DNA from: Phycisphaerales bacterium
GTDB taxonomy: Bacteria; Planctomycetota; Phycisphaerae; Phycisphaerales; SM1A02
Reading direction: 5' to 3'
DNA: 43,221 bases
NCBI GenBank assembly: GCA_014238205.1
Contig: JABABM010000020.1
Location: 1-43,221 of the forward strand
Shown: positions 20,893 to 29,443 of the stretch, piece after piece
How the letters are laid out: every line of letters starts with the position of its first letter
Numbering within the stretch: position 1 is the stretch's first letter
Made by a program: the position numbers and the translations under genes
Notes under the pieces: generated by a model
Told to the model about the DNA's origin: nothing
The model's database searches: none
Seen by the model: the letters and a program-made list of their open reading frames with translations, nothing else

Positions 20893-21630
20893 ATGTTGAA
20901 TCCAAAGCGAAGTCTCTCCCGGAGACAGACAACCATGTGTTGCTTGCCAGTGTGCCACACTCGATTCCCCGCCATGGCCATTGCCATCGCAGCGATCCTG
21001 GCTGGATGCGCGCATCACTCGCCGAACATGGCGGATCAACCAACACCGTCGACGAACCTGCGTGATCCCGGATATGCCACGCCCAGAGCCCTCGTTGAGT
21101 ACCTGAACGCACTGGCTGGTTCGAATGAAACCATCAAGCAGAAGCTTCTTGACGTACACGCCGTCTCACGTGCGGTATCCGACGATGCCAGGCAGGGCTT
21201 GGAGCTTCAGATCGACTTTCTCGATGCATTCGAAGGACTCCTCGAAGCCGTAAAGGCGAAATTCGGAAATGAGTCCTCAGCCATGCTCGGGATGTTGGAA
21301 ATACAGATCAACAACAGCATTTCCAAGATGCATATTGACTCACTGAAACTGACCTCTGATACGACCGCTGAGATTCAGGTTGATCAACCCATGGGTCCAC
21401 CGATCACCCAGTACCTGGTCAAGACGGATCACGGCTGGATGATCGATGAAGACGAGAACTATGCCCGAACACCCCAACTGGCAGAGGGCATGAAGCAGCT
21501 TCCGAAGATGATTGCCGCATTCCAGAGTGTCACGAAGCAGGTCCAAGATGGAACGATCTCGAACTCGATGGGGATCGACATGGCTATCGGGCAGGCTCTG
21601 GGCGGCGGCGGAGCATCCGGCGGTCCGTGA
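20893..21630 (+). CDS. Lipoprotein paralogous to the C-terminal domain of the preceding protein
   Basis: The protein has 245 residues from the ATG at 20893; the ATG at 20935 has a better placed GGAG and gives a compact signal peptide, so it may be the real start. The lipobox is ILAGC. The mature part aligns with the C-terminal domain of the upstream lipoprotein: YATPRALVEYLNAL against FDTPRRLLEYVTSL, LTSDTTAEIQVD against TTSDTTAKVNVE, YLVKTDHGWMID against HLVKTSEGWKVD, and VTKQVQDGTIS against ITRQIRNGTIT. The fold resembles a small helix-plus-sheet lipoprotein domain, but no named family is recognised. The genes lie 31 bases apart, consistent with one transcript. It is convergent with queG. 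Confidence 0.82.
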   Translation: MLNPKRSLSRRQTTMCCLPVCHTRFPAMAIAIAAILAGCAHHSPNMADQPTPSTNLRDPGYATPRALVEYLNALAGSNETIKQKLLDVHAVSRAVSDDARQGLELQIDFLDAFEGLLEAVKAKFGNESSAMLGMLEIQINNSISKMHIDSLKLTSDTTAEIQVDQPMGPPITQYLVKTDHGWMIDEDENYARTPQLAEGMKQLPKMIAAFQSVTKQVQDGTISNSMGIDMAIGQALGGGGASGGP

Positions 21631-21631
21631 A

Positions 21632-22747
21632 TCACGATTGTTGACTGGCGAGCACGTCCCGGGCGGTTGATTGAACCAGTTCCCCCTCGGCGTCATCGGA
21701 CGCGATGGATTCCATCTTCATTGCCAGGCTGGTACCCGCATCACATGAAGTGGGAACATTTCCTGCAGTGATGATCGCATTCCTGCGCATCATCTCCAGG
21801 TTCGCCCGCTTCATGGCTGAAGATGTGAAGGCCGCCGAACGCTCGTCACTTCCCCAGTCAAGAACAGTCTCAAGGTTGAATGCAGCTCCATCGATGGTGC
21901 GCCCCTCCACCTCTGGTGTTGGTGGACATCCGTAGGCCTCGTGGACCGGGATCACCTGGTTCCGGGTTGTCATTGCATTGTGCGGGCAGACTTCCTGGCA
22001 GATGTCGCAACCGAACAACCAGTCACCAACATGTGAATGAAGCCTGGGATCGATCATTCCCCGCCGCTCGATCGTCAGTTCGCTGATGCAGCGGCTGGCA
22101 TCGATCGACCATGGTTCGATCGCATCCGTCGGACATGCATCGATGCAGCGGGTACAGGTACCACATGGATCATCCGGAGGCAGGCCGGGTGGGCGGGTGG
22201 GTTGCAATGGAAGGGTCGTCACGATGGCCCCAAGGAGAATCCAGCTTCCAGTACCCGGGGCGATCAGGAGCGTGTGCTTCCCGATGCTGCCAAGCCCGGC
22301 AGACTCCGCCAGTTCACGCTCGTGGATGGGAGCCGAATCCACGCAGGCGCGGAATACATGGTCGGTTTCCCGCGAAGCGAGTGCATCGCATACAGCATGG
22401 AGACGTCGTTTCATGACAACGTGGTAATCCTTTCCACGTGCATACCGGGCGACTCGCCCCCACCCTGCCGAGACATCATCACCCTCGCCCAGCGCATAGC
22501 GGTCGGCGACACAGATGACCGACCGTGCTCCATCGAGAATCCTGCGTACATCCTTTCGGATATCGACATGCTTCTCCATCCAGGCCATGGAACCGTGCCG
22601 ACCCTCTGCAAACCAGGCATCCTGCTCCGCAGCACGAGTACTTGCTTCCGCTGGCGCAACACCTGCCAAAGCAAATCCCTCCGCTCGACACAGGTCAAGT
22701 ACCCAATCCGCCGGTGATGGAGTCATTGAACGATCACAGCGGGACAT
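21632..22747 (-). CDS. queG: Epoxyqueuosine reductase
   Basis: The protein has 371 residues, close to the usual QueG length. The catalytic motif is DSAPIHERELAESAGLGSIGKH, written here in pieces as DSAPIHERE and AGLGSIGKH. Two ferredoxin-type iron-sulfur motifs follow (CGTCTRCIDACP and GCDICQEVCPHN), then a HEAT-like C-terminal stretch (FTSSAMKRANLEMMRRNA). QueG reduces epoxyqueuosine to queuosine in tRNA wobble positions using cobalamin. The ATG at 22747 is chosen because GGGAAGG lies five bases upstream; it overlaps the helicase gene by 14 bases. The ATG at 22726 has no such site. Co-transcription with the helicase is likely. Confidence 0.95.
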   Translation of the reverse strand: MSRCDRSMTPSPADWVLDLCRAEGFALAGVAPAEASTRAAEQDAWFAEGRHGSMAWMEKHVDIRKDVRRILDGARSVICVADRYALGEGDDVSAGWGRVARYARGKDYHVVMKRRLHAVCDALASRETDHVFRACVDSAPIHERELAESAGLGSIGKHTLLIAPGTGSWILLGAIVTTLPLQPTRPPGLPPDDPCGTCTRCIDACPTDAIEPWSIDASRCISELTIERRGMIDPRLHSHVGDWLFGCDICQEVCPHNAMTTRNQVIPVHEAYGCPPTPEVEGRTIDGAAFNLETVLDWGSDERSAAFTSSAMKRANLEMMRRNAIITAGNVPTSCDAGTSLAMKMESIASDDAEGELVQSTARDVLASQQS

Positions 22748-24962
22748 CAATGCCTTCCCACGGTCGCTCCTCTGGATCGACACGCTCAAGTTTCGCGTGG
22801 GCAACAAGCAGTGTTCGTTGCCCGTACTCGAGAAAATCAACGGTCGCGGTCGTACCTCGAGGTCTGTGAATGACACGACGAATAACACCGAGTCCGAAGG
22901 TTGAATGCCGAACAGTCATTCCGACCTTCCAGTTGGTATCGGGAACCGCTGATCGGCCTCCGGACCATGGATCATGGTCGACGGCACGCTCAACTGCATC
23001 ATCGGGAAGTTCACCAAGGAACTGGCTTGGCATGGCCCGCTCGGTGATGCCACGAACGGTTCGGCGATGTGCCCAGGTCAGGGAGAGACGGCTGCGTGCC
23101 CTGGTCATCCCTACGTAGCAGAGGCGACGTTCTTCCTCCAGACCGTTTTCCTCACCCATGGAGCGACCATGTGGAAGGAGTCCCTGTTCCAGTCCTGCGA
23201 TTGCAACCACGTCGAACTCGAGTCCTTTCGCCGCATGAAGCGTCATGAGCGTGACTGCGCCACGCTCGGGATCAACCATGTCGGCATCGCTGACAAGTGC
23301 GATGGATTCAAGCCAGGCCGCCAACTGCTCGAGAATCGTGGCCGACTCGGTGCTTTCATCTCCGGGTGGCGGCGTCCATTCAGCTGCAGCGGTCACGAGT
23401 TCGTCCAGGTTTTCCAGCCTCGCCATGTCTTCATCACCGCGGCCGGTCTTGAATGTCTTCTCAAGTCCCGACTCACGTATGACGCATGTCACAAGGTCGG
23501 GAAGATCCATGATGAGGCTTCCTCCATCGGCAGTGGCCCGCCAGCGATCGATCATCTCGACGAAGGCGGCGATTGATCGTGCAGCCCGTGCAGCCATCGT
23601 GTCGATCTGCCCTGCCTCCCGCAACGCTTCGCCAAGCCGGATGTTGCCGAGCATTGCATGCTGCTCCACCCGGCTCAGTGAAGTCTTGCCGATGCCCCGT
23701 GGCGGCGAGTTGATGACACGGCGAAGTGCCGTGTCATCATTTCGATTAACCACGAGTCGCAGGTAGGCCAGGGCATCCTTGATTTCAGCTCGTTCGTAGA
23801 ACGCTGTCCCGCGGGCAACGACGTATGGCACGCCTCCATCCCGGAACGCCTGCTCAAGAACACGGCTCAAGGCATTGATCCTGTAGAGAACCGCCATCTC
23901 GTTCCACTGGATTCCAGACGATGCATGCTCCTTGAAGGCTGCAAGAATGGAGGCCGCCTCCTCGTGCTCATCACCAGCAGGTTGGAGCAGTACCCGGGCT
24001 CCATCCTCCAGCTGAGTATGCAGTTCCTTCTGCATGTGCGAAGCATTGTGTCCGATGAGTTGTGCCGAAGCCGCCACGACATGGCCCGTACTCCTGAAAT
24101 TCCGGCCAAGAGGTACGACCTTCGCATTCGGGAACTGCTCCTCGAACTCGAGGATGTTCTGAACATCCGCTCCACGCCAGGCATAGATGGACTGGTCCGG
24201 ATCACCGACGACACAGATGTTCCTGCCTGGGCCGACCAGCGAGGTCGCGATCAGGAACTGGGCATGATTCGTATCCTGGTACTCATCGATCATCAGGTGT
24301 CTGTATCGATCCTGGAGCGTATCGCGGACTGCAGCATCATCGCGAAGCATGAGTGCCATGCGCATCAGCAGGTCATCGAAATCCAACGCGTCATTCGCAT
24401 GCATGATCTCCTCGTAGGCCCGGTAGACGCGACCGATGGTTCGTGTATAGAAGTCACCGCCGGCATGTTCTTCATGGGCGTCTGCCGTAACAAGCATGCT
24501 CTTGCAACTGCTGATTGATTCGCCGACTGAAGCAGGTGTCCAGTTCGCCGGATCAAGTTCGGCTTTCCGAACCGCCTGCTTGAGTACGGATCGCCTGTCA
24601 GTCGTGTCGTAGATCGAAAACCCGGGTGGAACACCTGCTGCATCCGCATATTGACGCAGGATACGCGCACAGAAACCGTGATACGTCATGCACGTCACGT
24701 CACGCGCGTCAACATCACCTTGCTGCAGCAGAAGATCGACACGATCCCGCATTGCGCCGGCAGCCTTGTTCGTGAACGTCAATGCAAGAATCCGCCACGG
24801 AGGTACACCATGTGCAATCAACCAGGCAATGCGCCGCGTAACAACCGTTGTCTTTCCAGAACCAGGCCCTGCAAGGACAAGCAATGGACCATCCATGGTC
24901 GTCACTGCATCTCGCTGTGCCTCGGTCAAGCCCTCCAGCAACGTGCCCGCGTCTTCATGCAT
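22734..24962 (-). CDS. pcrA: UvrD/PcrA-family DNA helicase
   Basis: The protein has 742 residues from the ATG at 24962; in-frame upstream ATGs at 25046 and 25067 would add residues without family similarity. All superfamily 1A helicase motifs are present: Q-motif region LTEAQRDAV, Walker A GPGSGKTT, motif II DEYQDTN, motif III GDPDQSIYAWRGA, motif IV GRNFRST, motif V TLHAAKGLEFD and motif VI LCYVGMTRARSRL. The C-terminus has a Tudor-like segment (VGMTVRHSTFGLGVIRRV) found in PcrA. It unwinds DNA in 3'-5' direction in excision and mismatch repair. The gene is divergent from nrdJ across a shared AT-rich region. Confidence 0.96.
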   Translation of the reverse strand: MHEDAGTLLEGLTEAQRDAVTTMDGPLLVLAGPGSGKTTVVTRRIAWLIAHGVPPWRILALTFTNKAAGAMRDRVDLLLQQGDVDARDVTCMTYHGFCARILRQYADAAGVPPGFSIYDTTDRRSVLKQAVRKAELDPANWTPASVGESISSCKSMLVTADAHEEHAGGDFYTRTIGRVYRAYEEIMHANDALDFDDLLMRMALMLRDDAAVRDTLQDRYRHLMIDEYQDTNHAQFLIATSLVGPGRNICVVGDPDQSIYAWRGADVQNILEFEEQFPNAKVVPLGRNFRSTGHVVAASAQLIGHNASHMQKELHTQLEDGARVLLQPAGDEHEEAASILAAFKEHASSGIQWNEMAVLYRINALSRVLEQAFRDGGVPYVVARGTAFYERAEIKDALAYLRLVVNRNDDTALRRVINSPPRGIGKTSLSRVEQHAMLGNIRLGEALREAGQIDTMAARAARSIAAFVEMIDRWRATADGGSLIMDLPDLVTCVIRESGLEKTFKTGRGDEDMARLENLDELVTAAAEWTPPPGDESTESATILEQLAAWLESIALVSDADMVDPERGAVTLMTLHAAKGLEFDVVAIAGLEQGLLPHGRSMGEENGLEEERRLCYVGMTRARSRLSLTWAHRRTVRGITERAMPSQFLGELPDDAVERAVDHDPWSGGRSAVPDTNWKVGMTVRHSTFGLGVIRRVIHRPRGTTATVDFLEYGQRTLLVAHAKLERVDPEERPWEGIDVPL

Positions 24963-25264
24963 TGAGCCAATCCTATTCGTCACGGTCTGTACCAAGGGCC
25001 TGGAACCACTTCCAGAGCCAAGAATCCATGTTCCCTCAACCCCCATTCTCCTTTGTCCACAAGCCATGGACCAACTGACCAGATGCCTTTTTGACGCTTA
25101 AAACCCTGTTTGACAGGATGTTGGGAGTTTGTTCACAATAAATCAAGATGGAGTGTATGGCATTGTTGCAGCCACAACATGTGGTAGTACGATACACCCT
25201 TGTCGGCCCTATTACCCTAAATATCGGGGTACATGAGTCTACGAGACAACAGGAAACGCATCTG
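24963..25264. promoter_or_regulatory. Divergent promoter region between pcrA and nrdJ
   Basis: This stretch contains no gene and is AT-rich around 25080-25215 compared with its surroundings. On the plus strand TTGACA (25110-25115) followed after 18 bases by CACAAT (25134-25139) is a plausible housekeeping-type promoter for nrdJ. TTGCAG (25166-25171) with TACGAT (25187-25192) is another. Two short perfect inverted repeats stand out: CCTGT-TTG-ACAGG (25105-25117) and CCACA-ACA-TGTGG (25172-25184). Either could be an operator, since repair helicase and ribonucleotide reductase genes are often regulated together. No LexA or NrdR consensus site is obvious. A transcript from here would carry a leader of roughly 300 bases or more. 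Confidence 0.45.
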
Positions 25265-25492
25265 GGCTCTTGATTTGAAGAGCCGGTTTCGGGTGCAACA
25301 AGGGGAAAGAGGACCAGGAAGTCCATGGGACGTGCAAATGGACTGGCACGGCCCAACCAAGGCCAGGAGGGACGCACACAAGGCAGGATGGAACATTCCG
25401 GAAACGGGTGATTCCCCTATGCGTGCGTCAGGACAAGAAACCAGGTGGACCTCGGGGTAGGACCCCGCAGGCAGTGAAACTCAGGGAACGAG
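25265..25492 (+). promoter_or_regulatory. Structured leader of nrdJ, cobalamin-riboswitch-like
   Basis: An untranslated stretch with dense secondary structure directly before nrdJ. It begins with a 7-bp hairpin (GGCTCTT, 25265-25271, with AAGAGCC, 25278-25284). GGTTTCGGGTGC and AAGGGGAA follow, like the core of cobalamin riboswitches. AGTCCA pairs with TGGACT around GTGCAAAT (25320-25343). GACGCAC (25371-25377) pairs perfectly with GTGCGTC (25423-25429), enclosing a CCG-GAAA-CGG tetraloop hairpin (25398-25407). The segment GCGTCAGGACAAGAAACC (25425-25442) partly resembles a B12 box but is not a good match. CGGGGT-AGG-ACCCCG (25453-25467) is a final hairpin before the AGGGA ribosome site. A published RNA motif found upstream of nrdJ genes is an alternative identity. 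Confidence 0.5.
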
Positions 25493-28400
25493 ATGCAGAT
25501 AAAACGACGATTTACGACCCCGGGGCAGGACGTATTCAGCACAGTCGAATGGGAACAGCGAAGCAGCCGCATCACGAATGCGGATGGTTCCGTCGTGTTC
25601 GAAATGAAGAATGCGTCAGTACCAAAACAGTGGAGCCAACTTGCCACGGACATCATGGTGAGCAAGTACTTCAGGAAGGCGGGAGTCCCACAACTCGGGG
25701 ATGACGGCGAACCGATCCTCGATGAGAACGGGCAGGCATCGACCGGCCCGGAGCGATCTGCAAAGCAGGTCATTCATCGACTGGCAGGTTGCTGGCGCGC
25801 CTGGGGTGAGAAACACGGGTACTTCGATACCAGTGGCGATGCTGAAACCTTCTACGACGAACTCTGCTGGATGCTTCTGCACCAGGTTGCAGCTCCCAAC
25901 AGCCCGCAGTGGTTCAATACGGGCCTGCACTGGGCATATGGAATCAGCGGCCCTGCACAGGGGCACTGGGTCAACCACCCCACCTCCGGGGAAGCGATGC
26001 CAGCCAATGATGCATACTCGCACCCACAGCCGCATGCATGCTTCATCCAGTCGATCAATGACGACCTGGTTGGCGAAGGCGGCATCATGGACCTCTGGAC
26101 ACGGGAAGCCAGACTCTTCAAGTACGGCTCTGGCACGGGAACGAATTTCTCGAACATCCGTGGTGAAGACGAAGCACTTTCCGGAGGTGGCAAGAGTTCA
26201 GGCCTCATGAGCTTCCTGAAGATCGGTGATCGCGCTGCAGGCGCCATCAAGTCCGGTGGCACGACACGCAGGGCGGCAAAGATGGTCTGTCTTGACGCAG
26301 ACCATCCCGACATCGAGGCATTCATCAACTGGAAGGTCCGGGAGGAACTGAAGGTCGCCTCGCTTGTCGAAGGCATGAAATCCCTTTCTCCAGCCCAGCG
26401 AGCCATGGCGGAACGGTTGGGCCTGGAACTTGATTACGACTTCAATGGCGAGGCATACCAGACCGTCTCCGGCCAGAACTCGAACAACTCGATCCGACTC
26501 GGGAGTGACTTCTTCCGAGCCGTTGATACCGACGCCGAGTGGAAACTCGTTCGTCGTACGGACGGCGAAATCTCAAAGTGCCTTCCCGCCCGTGAACTCT
26601 GGGACCAGATCTGTACCGCGGCCTGGCAATGCGCCGACCCCGGTGTCCAGTTTGATTCAACCATCAACCAGTGGCACACATGCCCCGAATCCGGCCGGAT
26701 CAATGCATCGAACCCATGCAGTGAATACATGTTCCTCGATGACACGGCATGCAACCTCGCCTCGATCAACCTGCTTCGCTTCTACGACGCCGGCTCCCGT
26801 GAGTTCGATGTCGAAGGCTATGGGCACGCGATCGACATCTGGACCATCGTGCTCGAAATATCAGTGTTGATGGCCGCCTTCCCCTCCAAGCAGATCGCCG
26901 AGCAGAGCCACCGATACAGGACACTCGGCCTGGGCTTCGCCAACCTCGGCGCGATGCTGATGCAGGCGGGCATACCCTACGACTCGGATGATGGACGCGC
27001 TGTCTGTGGCGCCATTACCGCCATGTTGACCGGCCGGACCTATGCAATGAGTGCCCGAATGGCCGCGGAGCTGGGTCCGTTCTCGGGCTTCGAGGACAAT
27101 CGTGAATCGATGCTTCGGGTCATCCGAAATCATCGACGAGCCGCTCATGGACTTGAACGTGAGTCCCAGGAGTGGGAAGTTCTCGACATCCCACCGGTTT
27201 CGATCGACCACGCATGTCTCAAGAGCGATGGCTTCGGGATCAAGAATGCACCGTCACTCCTTGCCCGCGCAGTGGAATCATGGGATGAAGCCCTGAGCCT
27301 CGGCGAGGAGAATGGCTATCGAAACGCCCAGACGACCGTCATCGCCCCCACGGGTACGATCGGTCTGCTCATGGACTGCGACACTACCGGTGTCGAACCC
27401 GACTTCGCCTTGACCAAGTTCAAGAAACTTGCGGGCGGCGGGTACTTCAAGATCGCCAATCAATCTCTTCGACCCGCTCTGGCTGCACTGGGCTATGACG
27501 AGGACCAGTCGCGACTGATCATGACCTACGTCATGGGCGCACTCTCCCTCGATGTACCCATGCCCAAGGGCGTAGCAGAAGACGGTGACGATCTGCTCTT
27601 CAGGGATTTCCTCAAGTCCAAGGGCTATTCAAATGAAGATCTCAACAAGGTCATCGACCAGTTGCCGACCATCTTCGAGATCAGCTTCGCCTTCACGGCC
27701 TGGACGATGCCCGAACATGTCCTCGAGGAACTCGGTGTCGATATCGAAGATGCCCGCAACGACTCTTCCTTCAGCGGCCTCATGGTCCTCGGTCTGACGC
27801 GGGAGCAGATAGCAGAGTTGAATACGACCATCTGTGGAACACAGACCATCGAAGGTTCACCTGGCCTGCTTGAGGAACACCTCCCGGTCTTCGATTGCGC
27901 CAACAAGTGTGGCTTGATAGGTCGTCGTTACATCGCCACATCCGGGCACATCCGGATGATGGCTGCTTCACAACCATTCATCTCGGGAGCAATCTCCAAG
28001 ACGATCAACCTGCCCAATGAAGCCTCGATCGATGACATCGCGGAGTCGTACTGGCTCAGCTGGGAACTGGGGCTCAAGGCCAATGCCCTCTACCGGGACG
28101 GCTGCAAGCTCAGCCAGCCACTGAATACCTCGGCCGGCACCCTCGAGGAGGATGAACTCGAAGAGGATGAACTCGAACTCGAAGCCGCAACGGCGGAGAT
28201 CGCGAGCGATGTTGCAGAGACAGCCAGCCACGTTGCGGATGAGGCTGAAGCTAAAGTCGTTGAGCGAGTCGTCGAACGAATCATCGAACGACCGATGCGT
28301 CGGCGTCTCGATGACACACGCCGAAGTCTCACGCATCACTTCAACGTTGCCGGTCACGAGGGCTACCTCACCGTCGGAATGTACAACGATGGTTCACCTG

Positions 28401-29068
28401 GCGAGTTGTTCATCACCATGTCCAAGGAAGGGTCGACCATCGGTGGGCTCATGGACAGCCTTGGCACCGCCATCAGCGTTGCTCTCCAGTACGGGGTGCC
28501 CGTGGAGAGCCTGGTAACCAAGTTCGCACACCAGCGATTCGAGCCGCAGGGAATGACGACCAACCGGGAAATCCCGTTTGCCAAGAGCCTTGTCGACTAC
28601 ATCTTCCGCTGGATGGGCATGGAGTTCGTCGAAGGGTATCGAGAGGCAAATGCCGCCTCACAACCTCGAACGGCGACCACCGCCGTACCAGCAGCACGCG
28701 TGGAACCAAAGGACACGCCAAAGGTCAAGGAGGACCGTTCATGGAAGGACTCGGATCCCGATGTGGAAAAAGCCCCGTTGACAGGGTCGCGAATCACGGC
28801 AAGCGACAAGGGTACATCCGATTCCTCGGACATGATCGACATGGTTGCAAGCGAGCATGCCGATGTCGTCGCCCGGGAGACGGACGCCGCGGTATCCACG
28901 ACCTCCGGCACGGAGCAGACCACCATGGCCGCGACTACCGGATTGAACCAGTCAACGGCAATGCTCATGGGCGATGCTCCGGCCTGCGACGGATGTGGGG
29001 CGATCACCGTTCGAAACGGCACGTGTTACAAGTGCATGAATTGCGGAAACTCGATGGGATGCAGTTGA
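25493..29068 (+). CDS. nrdJ: Adenosylcobalamin-dependent class II ribonucleotide reductase
   Basis: The protein has 1191 residues. N-terminal motifs NSPQWFNTGLHWAYG, HACFIQSINDDL and FKYGSGTGTN, the active-site NPCSEY near residue 406 and APTGTIGLLMDCDTTG identify the long B12-dependent ribonucleotide reductase. It makes deoxyribonucleotides without oxygen. After the catalytic core there is an acidic, then Arg-rich linker (about 885-945) and a TSCPD domain (KEGSTIGGLMDSLGTAISVALQYG). A low-complexity Ser/Thr/Asp stretch follows, then a terminal cysteine cluster CDGCGAITVRNGTCYKCMNC that could bind zinc or act as the redox tail. AGGGA lies upstream of the ATG. The structured leader suggests RNA-level control. 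Confidence 0.96.
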   Translation: MQIKRRFTTPGQDVFSTVEWEQRSSRITNADGSVVFEMKNASVPKQWSQLATDIMVSKYFRKAGVPQLGDDGEPILDENGQASTGPERSAKQVIHRLAGCWRAWGEKHGYFDTSGDAETFYDELCWMLLHQVAAPNSPQWFNTGLHWAYGISGPAQGHWVNHPTSGEAMPANDAYSHPQPHACFIQSINDDLVGEGGIMDLWTREARLFKYGSGTGTNFSNIRGEDEALSGGGKSSGLMSFLKIGDRAAGAIKSGGTTRRAAKMVCLDADHPDIEAFINWKVREELKVASLVEGMKSLSPAQRAMAERLGLELDYDFNGEAYQTVSGQNSNNSIRLGSDFFRAVDTDAEWKLVRRTDGEISKCLPARELWDQICTAAWQCADPGVQFDSTINQWHTCPESGRINASNPCSEYMFLDDTACNLASINLLRFYDAGSREFDVEGYGHAIDIWTIVLEISVLMAAFPSKQIAEQSHRYRTLGLGFANLGAMLMQAGIPYDSDDGRAVCGAITAMLTGRTYAMSARMAAELGPFSGFEDNRESMLRVIRNHRRAAHGLERESQEWEVLDIPPVSIDHACLKSDGFGIKNAPSLLARAVESWDEALSLGEENGYRNAQTTVIAPTGTIGLLMDCDTTGVEPDFALTKFKKLAGGGYFKIANQSLRPALAALGYDEDQSRLIMTYVMGALSLDVPMPKGVAEDGDDLLFRDFLKSKGYSNEDLNKVIDQLPTIFEISFAFTAWTMPEHVLEELGVDIEDARNDSSFSGLMVLGLTREQIAELNTTICGTQTIEGSPGLLEEHLPVFDCANKCGLIGRRYIATSGHIRMMAASQPFISGAISKTINLPNEASIDDIAESYWLSWELGLKANALYRDGCKLSQPLNTSAGTLEEDELEEDELELEAATAEIASDVAETASHVADEAEAKVVERVVERIIERPMRRRLDDTRRSLTHHFNVAGHEGYLTVGMYNDGSPGELFITMSKEGSTIGGLMDSLGTAISVALQYGVPVESLVTKFAHQRFEPQGMTTNREIPFAKSLVDYIFRWMGMEFVEGYREANAASQPRTATTAVPAARVEPKDTPKVKEDRSWKDSDPDVEKAPLTGSRITASDKGTSDSSDMIDMVASEHADVVARETDAAVSTTSGTEQTTMAATTGLNQSTAMLMGDAPACDGCGAITVRNGTCYKCMNCGNSMGCS

Positions 29069-29353
29069 TGCATGCAGAATCCTGAAGCTTGGCTCGAATC
29101 CACCTGTTCGAGCCTGGAAACGTGAACCGGACACTGTTGAAAGGAGGGCATCACTGATTGGGCTTGTCGAAAGGATGTCTGGCAGGCCCAGATGAGGACA
29201 AAGGAACTGTCCTTCGAACCGATCCCTGGATCGACCCTGCTTTCTTCTCCGGTCTCGCGTGTATAGGCGAAGGTTCAAGGATGACCTTGGCACCTGGGGA
29301 AGCCCGTCTCACCCTCCGGGTCAGACACACAAGGGCTTCTTCTCTCTTCCCTC
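29069..29353 (+). other. Non-coding, hairpin-rich stretch after nrdJ
   Basis: No gene is supported between nrdJ and nuoA (29069-29443). Short readings exist but lack ribosome sites and family similarity. Several hairpins can be drawn: AAGGA-ACTG-TCCTT (near 29203-29216), CGATC-CCTG-GATCG (near 29219-29232), AAGGT with ACCTT (near 29271-29289), and a long nested stem from GAAGCCC (near 29302) to GGGCTTC (near 29339) that encloses GTCT/AGAC and ACCC/GGGT. This could be a structured 3' untranslated region or a separate small RNA ending at the terminator. It does not match tmRNA, RNase P RNA or SRP RNA landmarks that I can recognise. Confidence 0.35.
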
Positions 29354-29390
29354 CCCCCGTAACGGTACCCACCCCGTTACGGGGGTTTTT
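29354..29390 (+). terminator. Strong rho-independent terminator
   Basis: A perfect 12-bp stem, CCCCCGTAACGG (29354-29365) with CCGTTACGGGGG (29374-29385), closes an 8-base loop and is followed by five T (29386-29390). It ends transcription from nrdJ or from a small RNA in front of nuoA. Confidence 0.93.
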
Positions 29391-29443
29391 CATGCGCGAT
29401 GGGAATCGGTAATCGAAATACGATCCGGCTATGATGCGCCTTG

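Noticed and set aside
25425-25449. A canonical B12 box
   Set aside because: Only GTCAGGA and a distant ACC match; the consensus continuous segment is interrupted, so I report a riboswitch-like leader and not a confirmed cobalamin riboswitch.
29158-29412. Small plus-strand reading of 84 codons between nrdJ and nuoA
   Set aside because: It runs through the terminator hairpin and has no domain or convincing ribosome site.
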